39,070 bases of DNA from Streptomyces hainanensis (GTDB taxonomy: Bacteria > Actinomycetota > Actinomycetes > Streptomycetales > Streptomycetaceae). Below the pieces are notes generated by a model. It was not told the DNA's origin and made no database searches. It was given only the letters and a program-made list of their open reading frames with translations. The position numbers and the translations under genes are program-made. Of this stretch, positions 15,992-23,705 are shown in pieces. Positions within the stretch are counted from its first letter, which is position 1; the number at the start of each line of letters is the position of its first letter. The stretch covers positions 1-39,070 of the forward strand of contig NZ_SMKI01000005.1 in NCBI RefSeq assembly GCF_004348415.1, written 5' to 3'.

Positions 15992-16728
15992 ACGGCCATG
16001 GCGTCGCGCTGGTAGGCGGCCAGTCCCTCGGCGATCCGGTCGAAGTTCGCACGGAACCCGGGGTCGTCGAGGTAGGTCTGGCCGAGCCCCCGGTACGCGG
16101 CCGCGCACGGGGTCCAGAACCGGCACACGCCCTGGTAGTGGGCGTCCACCTCGGCCTGCACCGCGGGGTCGGCGACGGGTGTGCCGGCCACCATGAACTC
16201 CGCCATGCGGATCAGCTGCGCCGTCGCCTCACGCTGCCACCGCTCCATGCCGTCGGCGGTCATCCCCGCGACGGCTTGCCGGGACTGCTCCCACTGCTCC
16301 GGCCAGCGCTCGCGCGCCTCCGCCTCGTGGTGGCCGGGCTCGAACCCCTCGAACAGGTTCTCCGGCCTGTTGATCCTCGCCATGTCGCTGTCGTCCCTGC
16401 CTTCCTCCAGTGCGGCGATGGTGCGGCCGACCGTGCGGGCGAGCGTCTCCAGCCGGTCGCGTTCCGCGAGCAGTCGTCGGTGGTGTTCGCGGAGCGCGGC
16501 CAGTTGATCCACCTGGTTGTCCAGGACCTCCTGGATCTCGCGCAGTCCCAGGCCCAGTTCCCGCATCAGCAGGATCTGCTGGAGCCGCAGCAGGTCGGCC
16601 TCCTCGTAGTGGCGGTGCCCGTTGCTCCCGATCCACGCCGGTGGCAGCAGGCCGATCTCGTCGTAGTGCCGCAGCGTCCGGGACGTCACCCCGGACATCC
16701 GCGCCACATCCGCGATCGACCACGCCAT
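15967..16728 (-). CDS. MerR-family regulator with TipAS-like ligand domain
   Basis: 253 residues. The N-terminal MerR HTH and wing are at 1-70 (MAWSIADVARMSGVTSRTLRHYDEIGLLPP), then the dimerising antiparallel helix (about 75-110). From about 120 to 250 lies a helical TipAS-like domain with WPEQWEQSRQAVAGMT and WTPCAAAYRGLGQTYLDDPGFRANFD. In TipA this domain covalently traps thiopeptide antibiotics through a cysteine; Cys residues occur here in VCRFWTPC. The ligand is inferred. GGAGGCGGGGC precedes the ATG at 16728; a longer frame upstream is not needed. Confidence 0.9.
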   Translation of the reverse strand: MAWSIADVARMSGVTSRTLRHYDEIGLLPPAWIGSNGHRHYEEADLLRLQQILLMRELGLGLREIQEVLDNQVDQLAALREHHRRLLAERDRLETLARTVGRTIAALEEGRDDSDMARINRPENLFEGFEPGHHEAEARERWPEQWEQSRQAVAGMTADGMERWQREATAQLIRMAEFMVAGTPVADPAVQAEVDAHYQGVCRFWTPCAAAYRGLGQTYLDDPGFRANFDRIAEGLAAYQRDAMAVYADARLS

Positions 16729-16774
16729 TGCCCCGCCTCCCGTCGCCTGGCCGGTCTCTCCGGCCACACCGACG

Positions 16775-16805
16775 ACGGTAGGAGTTGACGTAGCGGAAAC
16801 CGCAA
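16775..16805 (-). promoter_or_regulatory. MerR-type promoter with 19-bp spacer
   Basis: Read on the minus strand, TTGCGG (16805-16800) and TACCGT (16780-16775) are separated by 19 bases, the stretched spacer that MerR proteins untwist. The dyad GCGG-TTT-CCGC overlaps the -35 box. It would drive the TipA-like gene about 47 bases downstream, so autoactivation is likely. Confidence 0.45.
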
Positions 16806-16820
16806 GTCGGCGGCGCGGCG

Positions 16821-17213
16821 TCAGCCCGCGAGCTGCCTCCGCAGGTCCTCGGCGTCGTGGAGGGCGGACATGTGCAGGAACCTGCCGTCGCGGATGCGGT
16901 AGATGGCGTACTCGACGATCTCGATCGACCTGCCGGTCGGCGCCGCCCCGAGCCATTCCCTGGTGGGGGTACCGGTGTTGAGCAGGCGGGCGGCGAGTCG
17001 GTCGCCGTCGACGGCGATCTCCTGGGTCTCCCAGTGGAAGTCGGGGACCGCGTCGACGATGCTTTTCAGCTGCGCGACGACGGCCGCTCGGGAGCTCGGC
17101 TCGCTGTGCAGGACGACGGACTCGTGGACGAACTCGTCCATGCGGTCGAACTCGTGGGCGTTGAGGGCCTCGATGTAGCGCTTGTAGAAGTCGCGCAGGT
17201 CGGTGTCGGGCAT
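16821..17213 (-). CDS. SnoaL-like / NTF2-fold protein
   Basis: 130 residues. It has the conical NTF2-like fold: [31 protein letters not shown], then [57 protein letters not shown]. This is the ester-cyclase (SnoaL) type found as stand-alone proteins of unknown substrate. GAAAGGGAAAG precedes the ATG. It lies just upstream of the TipA-like gene on the same strand, so that regulator might be part of the same transcript or have its own promoter. In the 160-bp upstream region GTTGA (17292-17296) and TCAAC (17308-17312) form a weak dyad. Confidence 0.82.
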   Translation of the reverse strand: MPDTDLRDFYKRYIEALNAHEFDRMDEFVHESVVLHSEPSSRAAVVAQLKSIVDAVPDFHWETQEIAVDGDRLAARLLNTGTPTREWLGAAPTGRSIEIVEYAIYRIRDGRFLHMSALHDAEDLRRQLAG

Positions 17214-17374
17214 GAGCTTTCCCTTTCTGTCGCCCGGGACCGGATCGGGGCCGGGCCGGGGCCGAGCGGAATCTCGCGGTGGGGCCTGCCTGTTGACGGC
17301 GTCCCGATCAACGGGAACCGGAGCCTCGCGAGTTCTATTCCGATCGGTACAGAAGTGGGGTCACGCCCCGGGGT

Positions 17375-17980
17375 TCAGCGTGGTCGCCGCTGCACGACGT
17401 CGGCGAGCACCGTGGTCACCAGCCGGTTGACGGTCGCGGTGGTCGGCGGGCCCGGGTCGTCGCGGTCGGCGAACAGCAGGTGCCCGCCCCCGACCAGGGA
17501 GAGGGTGAGTGAGTCGATGTCGGCGTCGGCCGAGATGCGGCCCCGCGCGCGCTCGTCGGCCAGGTAGGCGGAGACCGCGGTCGCGACCTGGGCGAGGATC
17601 GCGATGCCGCCGCCGGGCCTGGCCTGCCGCAGCCGTGCGCGCAACTCGTCCCGGAAGGTGATGAGCGGGATGATCGCCACGGGAACCGGCCCGAACAGGG
17701 TGGTCAGCGCCTCGGTGAGGTTGTCGGCCACGGTGCCGGTGCCGACGGTCTCGCGCAGCGCGTGCGCCTGCGTCTCCAACCGCGCGGCCCGGTCCAGCAC
17801 CAGCTCGGTGAGGAAGGCGTCGAAGTCGGCGAAGTGCCGGTGCAGGACGCCCTTGGCGCAGGCTGCCTCGTCGGTGACGGCCCGGCTGGTCAGCCCGTTC
17901 GGGCCGTCTCGCAGCAGCACGCGCTCGGCGGCGTCGAACAACTGCTGCCGCGCGTCGCGAAGGTGTACCCCGGTCGGCAC
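17375..17980 (-). CDS. TetR-family transcriptional regulator
   Basis: 201 residues from the GTG at 17980. The HTH (about 5-50) reads LFDAAERVLLRDGPNGLTSRAVTDEAACAKGVLHRHFADFDAFL, and the C-terminal ligand and dimer domain follows. I prefer this start because GGAGGAG lies 6 bases upstream. A longer version from the GTG at 18019 would place its start inside an operator. It is divergent from a methyltransferase, and two strong palindromes lie between them. Confidence 0.88.
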   Translation of the reverse strand: MPTGVHLRDARQQLFDAAERVLLRDGPNGLTSRAVTDEAACAKGVLHRHFADFDAFLTELVLDRAARLETQAHALRETVGTGTVADNLTEALTTLFGPVPVAIIPLITFRDELRARLRQARPGGGIAILAQVATAVSAYLADERARGRISADADIDSLTLSLVGGGHLLFADRDDPGPPTTATVNRLVTTVLADVVQRRPR

Positions 17981-18003
17981 TCCCCGCTCCTCCCTGTTGG
18001 CGT

Positions 18004-18039
18004 GTGGGCGCTTGCCCACTATGGTGGGCGCATGCCCAC
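18004..18039. promoter_or_regulatory. Duplicated TetR operator
   Basis: GTGGGCGCTTGCCCAC (18004-18019) and GTGGGCGCATGCCCAC (18024-18039) are near-identical 16-base palindromes (arms GTGGGC/GCCCAC), 20 bases apart, about two helical turns. The ATG of the methyltransferase lies inside the second. Two TetR dimers could bind on one face of the DNA and silence both genes. Confidence 0.75.
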
Positions 18040-18877
18040 TCTATCGCGGGAGCACCCCGAACCGGCGCGGCCGCATCAGGCCCGAGGGACGGCCGAGTCG
18101 TTCGGCACGGACGCGCGACGCTACGACCAGGCCCGCCCCGACTACCCCGACGACCTGGTGGCGCGCGTCGTCGCCGGCAGCCCGGGGCGTGACGTGCTCG
18201 ACGTCGGCTGCGGCACCGGCATCGCGGCCCGCCAGTTCCAGGCCGCCGGCTGCGCCGTGCTCGGCGTCGAACCGGACGCGCGGATGGCCGACTTCGCGCG
18301 GGCCGGCGGCCTGCGGGTCGAGGTCGCGACCTTCGAGACCTGGGAGCCGGCCGGCCGCGTCTTCGACGCGCTGGTCGCCGCCCAGTCCTGGCACTGGGTG
18401 GACCCGGCCGCCGGCGCCGTGAAGGCGGCCCGGGTGCTCCGTCCGCACGGACGCCTGGCGATCTTCGGGCACGTCTTCGAACCGCCCGCCGAGGTGGCCG
18501 AGCCGTTCGCCGCGGCCTTCCGGCGGGTGGCGCCCGACTCCCCGTTCGCCGGCCAGCCGGCGCGACGTCCCCTGGAGACCTACCAGGCCGGGTACGCGAG
18601 GATCGCCGACCGGATCCGCGAGACCGGGCGCTTCGACGACCCGGAACAGTGGCGGTTCGACTGGGAGCGGTCCTACACGCGCGACCAGTGGCTGGACCTG
18701 CTCCCCACCACCGGCGGCCTCACCCGACTCCGACCCGACCAACTGGCCGAGATCCTGGGCGCGGTCGGCCAGGCCGTCGACGCGCTGGGCGGCCGCTTCA
18801 CGATGCGCTACACCACACTGGCGACCACCGCCGTGCGCGCCGGCACCCGCCGGCCGGCCGGGGCGACGCGGCCGTGA
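18032..18877 (+). CDS. Class I SAM-dependent methyltransferase
   Basis: 281 residues. SAM-binding motif I is VLDVGCGTG at 55-63, with GVEPDARM for the ribose-binding acid. SWHWVDPAAGAVKAARVLRPHGRLAIFGH resembles UbiE/tam-like enzymes of the Methyltransf_11/25 type. It methylates an unknown small molecule. The start at 18032 lies inside the second operator with no ribosome site, so the mRNA may be leaderless; no good alternative start precedes the conserved AESFGTDARRYDQARPDYP. The stop overlaps the next start (GTGA). Confidence 0.88.
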   Translation: MPTLSREHPEPARPHQARGTAESFGTDARRYDQARPDYPDDLVARVVAGSPGRDVLDVGCGTGIAARQFQAAGCAVLGVEPDARMADFARAGGLRVEVATFETWEPAGRVFDALVAAQSWHWVDPAAGAVKAARVLRPHGRLAIFGHVFEPPAEVAEPFAAAFRRVAPDSPFAGQPARRPLETYQAGYARIADRIRETGRFDDPEQWRFDWERSYTRDQWLDLLPTTGGLTRLRPDQLAEILGAVGQAVDALGGRFTMRYTTLATTAVRAGTRRPAGATRP

Positions 18878-19227
18878 GCCAGTACGTCGACCTGGGGCAG
18901 CGGACCCTCTGGAACCCGTCCAACGGCGCGGCCCGGCTGTTTCTCCGGCAGGCCGCCGTCTTCGAGGCCGAACTCGGCCTGCCCTCCGGCTTCGGTGAGA
19001 TGAGCGACGACGAGTGCCAGATCGACCCCGCGGCCCTGAAGAGATTCGTCGAAGCCCTGCTGGAGCACCACCTCCGCACGAACCACGCGGTCGTGAGCGC
19101 CCTCTCCGAAGGCTTCCTGGCGACCGTGCTCGTGCTGGCCGAACGGGCCGGCATCGAACTCGGCCGGCCGCCCGAGGACCGGATCCGGGACGCGTCCCGC
19201 GAGCTGAGCCGTGCCATGGCCCGCTGA
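18874..19227 (+). CDS. DUF6086-like small protein
   Basis: 117 residues, GTG start overlapping the methyltransferase stop, so the two are translationally coupled. The sequence resembles the actinobacterial DUF6086 type: SQYVDLGQRTLWNPSNGAARLF at the start, a DDECQID segment (about 46-52), then a helical part with HAVVSALSEGFLATVLVLAERAG. The function is unknown. Coupling suggests that it works with or folds beside the methyltransferase. Family naming is from memory. Confidence 0.7.
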   Translation: MSQYVDLGQRTLWNPSNGAARLFLRQAAVFEAELGLPSGFGEMSDDECQIDPAALKRFVEALLEHHLRTNHAVVSALSEGFLATVLVLAERAGIELGRPPEDRIRDASRELSRAMAR

Positions 19228-19282
19228 GCGGGCACGCCTCGCCGGTCAGAGCGTCCGGCCACGGAGCCGCCGCGAAAACCGG

Positions 19283-19312
19283 TTGGCGGACCACGACGAC
19301 CACGGCTACCTT
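19283..19312 (+). promoter_or_regulatory. Candidate sigma-70-type promoter
   Basis: TTGGCG (19283-19288) and TACCTT (19307-19312) are separated by 18 bases. Transcription would start near 19319, before the short leader ORF and the alpha/beta-hydrolase gene. Confidence 0.4.
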
Positions 19313-19349
19313 GCCGGAGGCCGTGCGAGAGAACGAGGAGGTGGTACCC

Positions 19350-19403
19350 GTGAACGCAGTATCGACATGGGTGCTCCCCTCCGGGGTCACGGTCGGGCGA
19401 TAG
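19350..19403 (+). CDS. Short leader peptide ORF (17 aa)
   Basis: The ORF encodes MNAVSTWVLPSGVTVGR. It has a strong ribosome site, GAGGAGGTGG, 5 bases before the GTG, better than that of the downstream hydrolase. The stop lies 48 bases before the hydrolase ATG. GTGCTCCC inside the ORF (19371-19378) can pair with GGGAGCGC (19414-19421), while CGGGAG (19413-19418) can instead pair with CTCCCG (19434-19439) directly before the hydrolase ribosome site. The two are mutually exclusive, so ribosome movement on the leader could control downstream translation or termination. Function is inferred. Confidence 0.45.
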   Translation: MNAVSTWVLPSGVTVGR

Positions 19404-19451
19404 GTCGTCGTCCGGGAGCGCCGTTCACGAGCACTCCCGAAAGGCACGACC

Positions 19452-20192
19452 ATGCGATTCACCTCCGAGCAGCGCCTCGACGACGGCGTCCTCGAACGCG
19501 AATTCACCCTCGACGAGATCCCCGGCTTCCTGTGGACGCCCCGATCCGCGTCCGTATCCGCACCGGTGCCGCTGATCCTGCTCGGCCACCCCCCGCTCGG
19601 GCTGCGCAGGATGTATCCCCGACTGGTGGACCGGGCCCTGCGCGCCGCGGCGGACGGCTTCGCCACAGCCACCATCGAACTCCCCGGGAGCGGCGACCGG
19701 CCGCGTCGGGCCGACGCCGACCAGGCCCGCGCCGACCTGCGCCGGGCCGTGGAAGCGGGTGAGCCGGTCGACGACGAGATCGTGGACCGGCTCGTCCTCC
19801 CGCTGGTCGACGAGGCGGTCCCGGAATGGCGGGCCGCCCTCGACGCCGTCCTCTCGGTGCCCGGGATCGGTGGCCCGGTCGGGTACTCGGGGGGAGTGAT
19901 CTCCCTCGGGATCCGGCTGGCGGTGGTCGAGCCGCGCATCGCGGCCGCCGTCCTGTTCGCCGGGAGTTTCGTGCCGCGCGCCCTGTTCGAGGAGGCCCGG
20001 CAGGTCACCGTTCCGCTGCACGTCCTGTTGCAGTGGGACGACGAGGGGAACGACCGGCAGCAGGCCCTCGACCTGTTCGACGCCTTCGGCTCCGCGGAGA
20101 AGACGCTGCACGCCACCATGGGCGGACACACCGGCGTCCCGCCGTTCGCGGGGGACGCCGCGGCCCGGTTCCTCGCCCGGCACCTGAGGTAG
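19452..20192 (+). CDS. Alpha/beta hydrolase (dienelactone-hydrolase-like)
   Basis: 246 residues. It has an alpha/beta-hydrolase fold: LILLGHPPLG (41-50) as the oxyanion region, nucleophile Ser146 in GYSGGV, QWDDEGND as the acid region, and GGHTGVP with the catalytic His. There is no signal peptide. The substrate is unknown. The ATG at 19452 follows GAAAGG. Its expression may be set by the leader ORF upstream. It ends before a strong hairpin. Confidence 0.82.
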   Translation: MRFTSEQRLDDGVLEREFTLDEIPGFLWTPRSASVSAPVPLILLGHPPLGLRRMYPRLVDRALRAAADGFATATIELPGSGDRPRRADADQARADLRRAVEAGEPVDDEIVDRLVLPLVDEAVPEWRAALDAVLSVPGIGGPVGYSGGVISLGIRLAVVEPRIAAAVLFAGSFVPRALFEEARQVTVPLHVLLQWDDEGNDRQQALDLFDAFGSAEKTLHATMGGHTGVPPFAGDAAARFLARHLR

Positions 20193-20235
20193 CGGGGCCG
20201 GGCCGGCAGGCCGGCAGCCGTACGGCCGCCCGACT

Positions 20236-20268
20236 GCCCCGACCGCGCCGGCAACGGCCGGTCGGGGC
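20236..20268 (+). terminator. Intrinsic terminator
   Basis: GCCCCGACCG (20236-20245) pairs with CGGTCGGGGC (20259-20268). Above a bulged C the stem continues with GCCG/CGGC and ends in a GCAA loop of the GNRA type. It lies between the converging hydrolase and AraC genes. Confidence 0.75.
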
Positions 20269-20290
20269 GGCGGCGTTCACGTGGAGGGAG

Positions 20291-21244
20291 TCAGTCCGCC
20301 GTGCCGGGCTCGGCGACCCGTGGTTGCCGTGCCTGGTTCCGGAACTGTGCGGGCGACGAGCCGACCACGCGGCGGAACGCGGTGCTGAACGCGCTCTCGG
20401 ACTGGTAGCCCGTGGCCCGTGCGAGTTCGGAGATCGACAGGGTGTCGCGGGCGAGGGCGTCGCGCGCGAGGCTCATGCGCCACTGGATCAGGTACTCCAA
20501 CGGCGGGACCCCGACATGGCTCTTGAAGGTCTGGGCGAACGCGGAACGCGACATGTGGCTGATCTCGGCGAGCTCCCTGAGGCTCCAGGAGTGGGCCACG
20601 TCCGCGTGCACGGCACGCAGGGCGGCACCGATGCCGTCCTCGTTGAGGGCGCCCAGCCAGCCGGTGGGCCGGTCCGTCCGACCGGCGTGCGCGCGCAGCA
20701 TGTGCACGAGCAGGATCTGCGCGAGGTGGTTCTGCACCAGCGGGCCGCCGGCGGCGGCGATCCCGACCTCGGTGGCCAGGTGGTCGATCAGCTGCGCGAG
20801 CCGCGTGCCGTGCGGATCGGCCACGCGGACGACCACGAGCGGCGGCAGAAGATCGGTCAGGAGGGCCGCGTTCCGGTCGTCGAACGCGATGTGCCCGACG
20901 CAGAGGTAGAGGTCCTCCTCGGACTCCGGGCCGATCCGCACGAACGCGTCCTCGGCACCCGTCCACACCGGCCCCGCGGGGCGCGGGCTCGCGTCGAGCG
21001 CGCTGGCCAGCACGTAGGGCGGCGGGTTGCCCAGCATGAAGGTGTCACCCTCCCGCAGGAGCACCGGCTCGTGCCCTTCGAGGACCAACCAGCAGGTGCC
21101 GCGCACGAGGCCCCCGACCCGCACGTGCGGGAACGGCTCGAAGCGCAGGGCCCACTCTCCCGCGGCCCGGAGACTGGGCCCTATCACCGTGCGGGGCCGG
21201 AGCAGGCCGATCGCGTCAGCCACGGGATCCCGAAATCCGAGCAC
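20291..21244 (-). CDS. AraC-family regulator with cupin domain
   Basis: 317 residues from the GTG at 21244, which has AGGAGG about 10 bases upstream. Residues 1-185 form an AraC_binding/cupin_6 domain (FPHVRVGGLVRGTCWLVLEGHEPVLLREGDTFML). The double HTH is at the C-terminus: WSLRELAEISHMSRSAFAQTFKSHVGVPPLEYLIQWRMSLARDAL and LSISELARATGYQSESAFSTAFRRVVGSSPAQFR. Upstream starts (21253, 21295) are possible. It is divergent from an SDR dehydrogenase, which it probably controls. Confidence 0.88.
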   Translation of the reverse strand: MLGFRDPVADAIGLLRPRTVIGPSLRAAGEWALRFEPFPHVRVGGLVRGTCWLVLEGHEPVLLREGDTFMLGNPPPYVLASALDASPRPAGPVWTGAEDAFVRIGPESEEDLYLCVGHIAFDDRNAALLTDLLPPLVVVRVADPHGTRLAQLIDHLATEVGIAAAGGPLVQNHLAQILLVHMLRAHAGRTDRPTGWLGALNEDGIGAALRAVHADVAHSWSLRELAEISHMSRSAFAQTFKSHVGVPPLEYLIQWRMSLARDALARDTLSISELARATGYQSESAFSTAFRRVVGSSPAQFRNQARQPRVAEPGTAD

Positions 21245-21373
21245 CGACGACACACCTCCTGGACGATGCGTAAAGAATGCCGGACTGTGCGCCATGGATA
21301 GTATCCCCGCTCTTCCGCAGTATCGATGGCGAACGGATCGGATCGGCATCGAGAGAGCGTGGGAGACACCCGC

Positions 21374-22126
21374 ATGGGACTGCTGGAAGGCAAGACGTCC
21401 GTCGTCACCGGGGGCAGCACCGGTATCGGCCTGGCCACCGCCCGACGGCTGGCGGACGAGGGCGCGTACGTGTTCGTCACCGGCCGACGCGAGGCCGAAC
21501 TGGAGGCCGCCGTCAAGACCATCGGAGCGGACCGGGCCACCGCGGTGGTCGGCGACATCGCGAAGCCGGCGGACCTGGACCGGCTCTACGCGGCGGTCCG
21601 CGCGCGAGGCGAGGGCGTGGACGTGCTCGTGGCGAATGCGGCGGTCGGTTCGTTCGTGACGCTGGAGCAGACCACCGAGGAGCACTTCGACCACACCTTC
21701 GCGGTCAACGTCCGGGGCACGCTGTTCACCGTGCAGAAGGCGTTGCCGGTGCTCAACGACGGAGCCTCGATCGTCCTGGTCGGTTCGACGGCCGGCGACC
21801 GTGGAGTGGAGGCGTTCGGCGCGTACGCGGCGTCGAAGGCGGCCGTCCGGTCCTTCGCGCGGACGTGGTCCAACGAGCTCAAGGGCCGTGGCATCCGGGT
21901 CAACGTGGTCTCGCCGGCCTGGATCGAGACCCCCGGTGGCACCGCCGCCTTCGGCGACGAGGAGACCGCCCGGGCCGTCAGGGAGAACGTCGCCGCGACC
22001 GTGGCCAAGGGCCGCATGGGCCAACCCGAGGAAGCCGCCGCGGTCGTGGCCTTCCTGGCCTCGGAACAGAGCAGCTACGTCGTCGGCGCGAACATCTACG
22101 TCGACGGCGGCACGAACCAGATCTGA
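21374..22126 (+). CDS. SDR-family oxidoreductase
   Basis: 250 residues, classical short-chain dehydrogenase. The NAD(P) motif is TGGSTGIG at 12-19, NAA at 88-90, and the catalytic Ser138, Tyr151 and Lys155 are present (GSTA, YAASK). VSPAWIETP and YVVGANIYVDGG complete the family pattern. Arg38/Arg39 after the second strand (TGRREAEL) favour NADP(H). The substrate is unknown. It is divergent from the AraC regulator; GGATAGTATCC in the 129-bp gap is palindromic. Confidence 0.9.
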   Translation: MGLLEGKTSVVTGGSTGIGLATARRLADEGAYVFVTGRREAELEAAVKTIGADRATAVVGDIAKPADLDRLYAAVRARGEGVDVLVANAAVGSFVTLEQTTEEHFDHTFAVNVRGTLFTVQKALPVLNDGASIVLVGSTAGDRGVEAFGAYAASKAAVRSFARTWSNELKGRGIRVNVVSPAWIETPGGTAAFGDEETARAVRENVAATVAKGRMGQPEEAAAVVAFLASEQSSYVVGANIYVDGGTNQI

Positions 22127-22251
22127 GCGGGCCTCGCGCTGCCCGCCGATGTCGAATCGGCCTCTTCGCGGGCGAGTCGTTCCACGATGGCGTCGGCCTG
22201 ACGGTCGGGGAACGCGTCCAGCAGCCAGCTGCCGCCTTCTTGCGGTGACAT
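22096..22251 (-). CDS. Possible small ORF or gene remnant (51 aa)
   Basis: On the strand opposite the SDR tail, an ATG at 22251 opens SPQEGGSWLLDAFPDRQADAIVERLAREEADS, which looks more protein-like than its surroundings. It then runs into the antisense of the SDR end and stops at 22096. There is no clear ribosome site. It may be a remnant of a larger gene cut at this point. Confidence 0.2.
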   Translation of the reverse strand: MSPQEGGSWLLDAFPDRQADAIVERLAREEADSTSAGSARPAQIWFVPPST

Positions 22252-22289
22252 GACTACCGAAGGTGCGCGAGAGGAGACACGTCGCCGAG

Positions 22290-22314
22290 CCCGTACCGGT
22301 TGAACCGGTACGGG
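22290..22314. terminator. Perfect 12-bp inverted repeat
   Basis: CCCGTACCGGTT (22290-22301) and AACCGGTACGGG (22303-22314) flank a single G. It lies 14 bases after the stop of the minus-strand hydrolase (22328) and beyond the SDR gene, so it can stop both transcripts. Tight pairing would leave a small loop of the innermost bases. Confidence 0.7.
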
Positions 22315-22327
22315 TCCCGTGAGGTGT

Positions 22328-22888
22328 TCAGCGGACGAAGCGGTCCAGCCGGGCGACGACCTGCCGCAGCACGTCGACCGATCCCGCCACGTCGTCCGGT
22401 AGTTCCAGGGCGTGGTCCGCGGCCGGCACTTCCAGGACCTCGTGCCCCGACGACGCGGCGATCCCCGCGTCCCACCAGCCGTCGGCGGTTCCGCCGACGA
22501 GCAGGGTCGACGCCTCGGCCCGCCGCAGCGCACCCGCCACGAACTCGTCGGTGAGCAACGGCGTCAGCCAGACCGCCGCGATCCGCCGATCGGCCGCGAC
22601 GCCGGCGGCGAGCGTGCCGAGCGACTTGCCGACGAGCAACCGGCAGGCCCCTCCCTCGGCGTCGACGGCCTCATTCACCTGCCGCTCGACCCAGGCGATC
22701 CGCTCGCCGGCGGGCCACCGGGAGAGGCCGTCCGGGACCTGCCACCACAACTCCTGGACCGTCCACCCGTGGTGGAGCAGCACGGCGCGGGCGAAGTGCA
22801 GCAGCGGCCTGGCGGGCGTGTACCCCATGCCGGGAATGACGAGCGCGACGCGGTCACGGTCACCGTCGAAGCGGGTGGGATCAGGCAT
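22328..22888 (-). CDS. Small alpha/beta hydrolase
   Basis: 186 residues, a compact hydrolase fold. VALVIPGMGYTPARPLLHF supplies the oxyanion strand, nucleophile Ser89 is in GKSLGT, a TPLLTDEFV segment follows, TLLVGGTADGWWD gives the acid strand and AADHALEL the catalytic His. The size and the GKSLGT elbow resemble YqiA-like or KANL3/Tex30-like hydrolases of unknown substrate. There is no signal peptide. A repeat shared with the 23.7 kb region lies just upstream of its start. Confidence 0.82.
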   Translation of the reverse strand: MPDPTRFDGDRDRVALVIPGMGYTPARPLLHFARAVLLHHGWTVQELWWQVPDGLSRWPAGERIAWVERQVNEAVDAEGGACRLLVGKSLGTLAAGVAADRRIAAVWLTPLLTDEFVAGALRRAEASTLLVGGTADGWWDAGIAASSGHEVLEVPAADHALELPDDVAGSVDVLRQVVARLDRFVR

Positions 22889-22903
22889 GGTCGCCAGGGT
22901 ACG

Positions 22904-22950
22904 GGCCGGTACCGGCCGAGCCCGTACGAGTCGAGGGCCCCGCCGTACGG
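22904..22950. repeat. Dispersed repeat, copy A
   Basis: A stretch of about 47 bases is nearly the same as 23706-23752. Shared blocks are GGCCGGTACCGG, GTACGAGTCGAGG and CCCCGCCGTACGG; differences are a few substitutions and one- or two-base gaps. This copy lies upstream of the small hydrolase gene. Confidence 0.7.
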
Positions 22951-23045
22951 GATGCGACCTCGGGGGGCGTCAGAGGGACGACCGCGAAACCTGGTTGGTC
23001 TCGTCTCGCAGCCACACGGTCCCGCGCTGTACGCGCGGTGTTTCC

Positions 23046-23296
23046 CTAGGGCGCGGGGACCAGGCGGAGCACCGTGACGATCAGCACGGCCGCGCTGACT
23101 TCGTAACGCACGAGCGCCACCCCGCCAACCGCGGCCTCGCGGCGGTCTCGGTCGCCCCTGACCGCAGCGGATCCGCAGTCGTAGGGACGGGCCGCGATGG
23201 CACGCATGCCGTCCTCGAACGGCTTCCGGTGTTCCGGCGCGAGGGCCAGTCTGCTGGCCGCGCCCCGTCCGTGTACGCGACGCGGTAGGCCCTCAC
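23046..23296 (-). pseudogene. Frameshifted RelE/ParE-like toxin gene
   Basis: A GTG at 23296 overlaps the stop of the upstream gene (GTGA) and reads VRAYRVAYTDGAR. The rest of the protein continues in another frame as LALAPEHRKPFEDGMRAIA, then DRDRREAAVGGVALVRYEV and SAAVLIVTVLRLVPAP, ending at the TAG at 23046-23048. Adding one base near 23257-23265 restores an 83-residue protein with the short beta-strand C-terminus seen in RelE/ParE toxins. Read as is, it is broken. It could be decay, frameshift control or a sequence error. The partner gene is intact. Confidence 0.65.
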
Positions 23297-23610
23297 CCGG
23301 CGCTCCGCCAAGCGTCGTCGGTCTCGTCGGCGAAGGTGACGGATGAGAAGTCGCCTTCCTTCAGCCGTGCGACCAACACCTCCTCGGGGGCGTCGAGTTC
23401 GGTGGGGATGTGCATGGCCCAACGTGCGAGAACCATCAGCAGGTTCCGGGCGTCCGTCGTGCACACCTCCTGGTCGAAAGCCTCCCGTTCGCCCTCCGGC
23501 AGGGCGGCCCGGATGCCGGCGATGGTGCTTGGCACCTCCACCATCCCTCCAGGACCGGACATTCGGAAGGGCTTCGGTTCGACGGGACGAGTGTGGTTCA
23601 CTTCGGACAT
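23293..23610 (-). CDS. Antitoxin-like protein (DUF6247-like)
   Basis: 105 residues from the ATG at 23610. The centre PSTIAGIRAALPEGEREAFDQE, followed by a helical segment with LARWAMHIP, resembles the small actinobacterial DUF6247-type proteins that precede RelE-like genes. Such proteins are thought to be antitoxins. The stop overlaps the start of the toxin-like gene (GTGA), the usual coupling of such pairs. A longer start at 23664 is possible. The same organisation recurs at 31765-32428. Confidence 0.6.
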   Translation of the reverse strand: MSEVNHTRPVEPKPFRMSGPGGMVEVPSTIAGIRAALPEGEREAFDQEVCTTDARNLLMVLARWAMHIPTELDAPEEVLVARLKEGDFSSVTFADETDDAWRSAG

Positions 23611-23705
23611 GTCGGTCAGACCCCCAGGAGCGAGGGTGTCGGACAAGTGGGTCGTTGTCACCATGCCCCACCAACGGCGTGCCGAAGAGTTGAGGCACGG
23701 TCGTA

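Noticed and set aside
20291..22024. A 577-codon open frame extending the AraC gene upstream
   Set aside because: The extension is the antisense of the SDR gene; the regulator starts near 21244.
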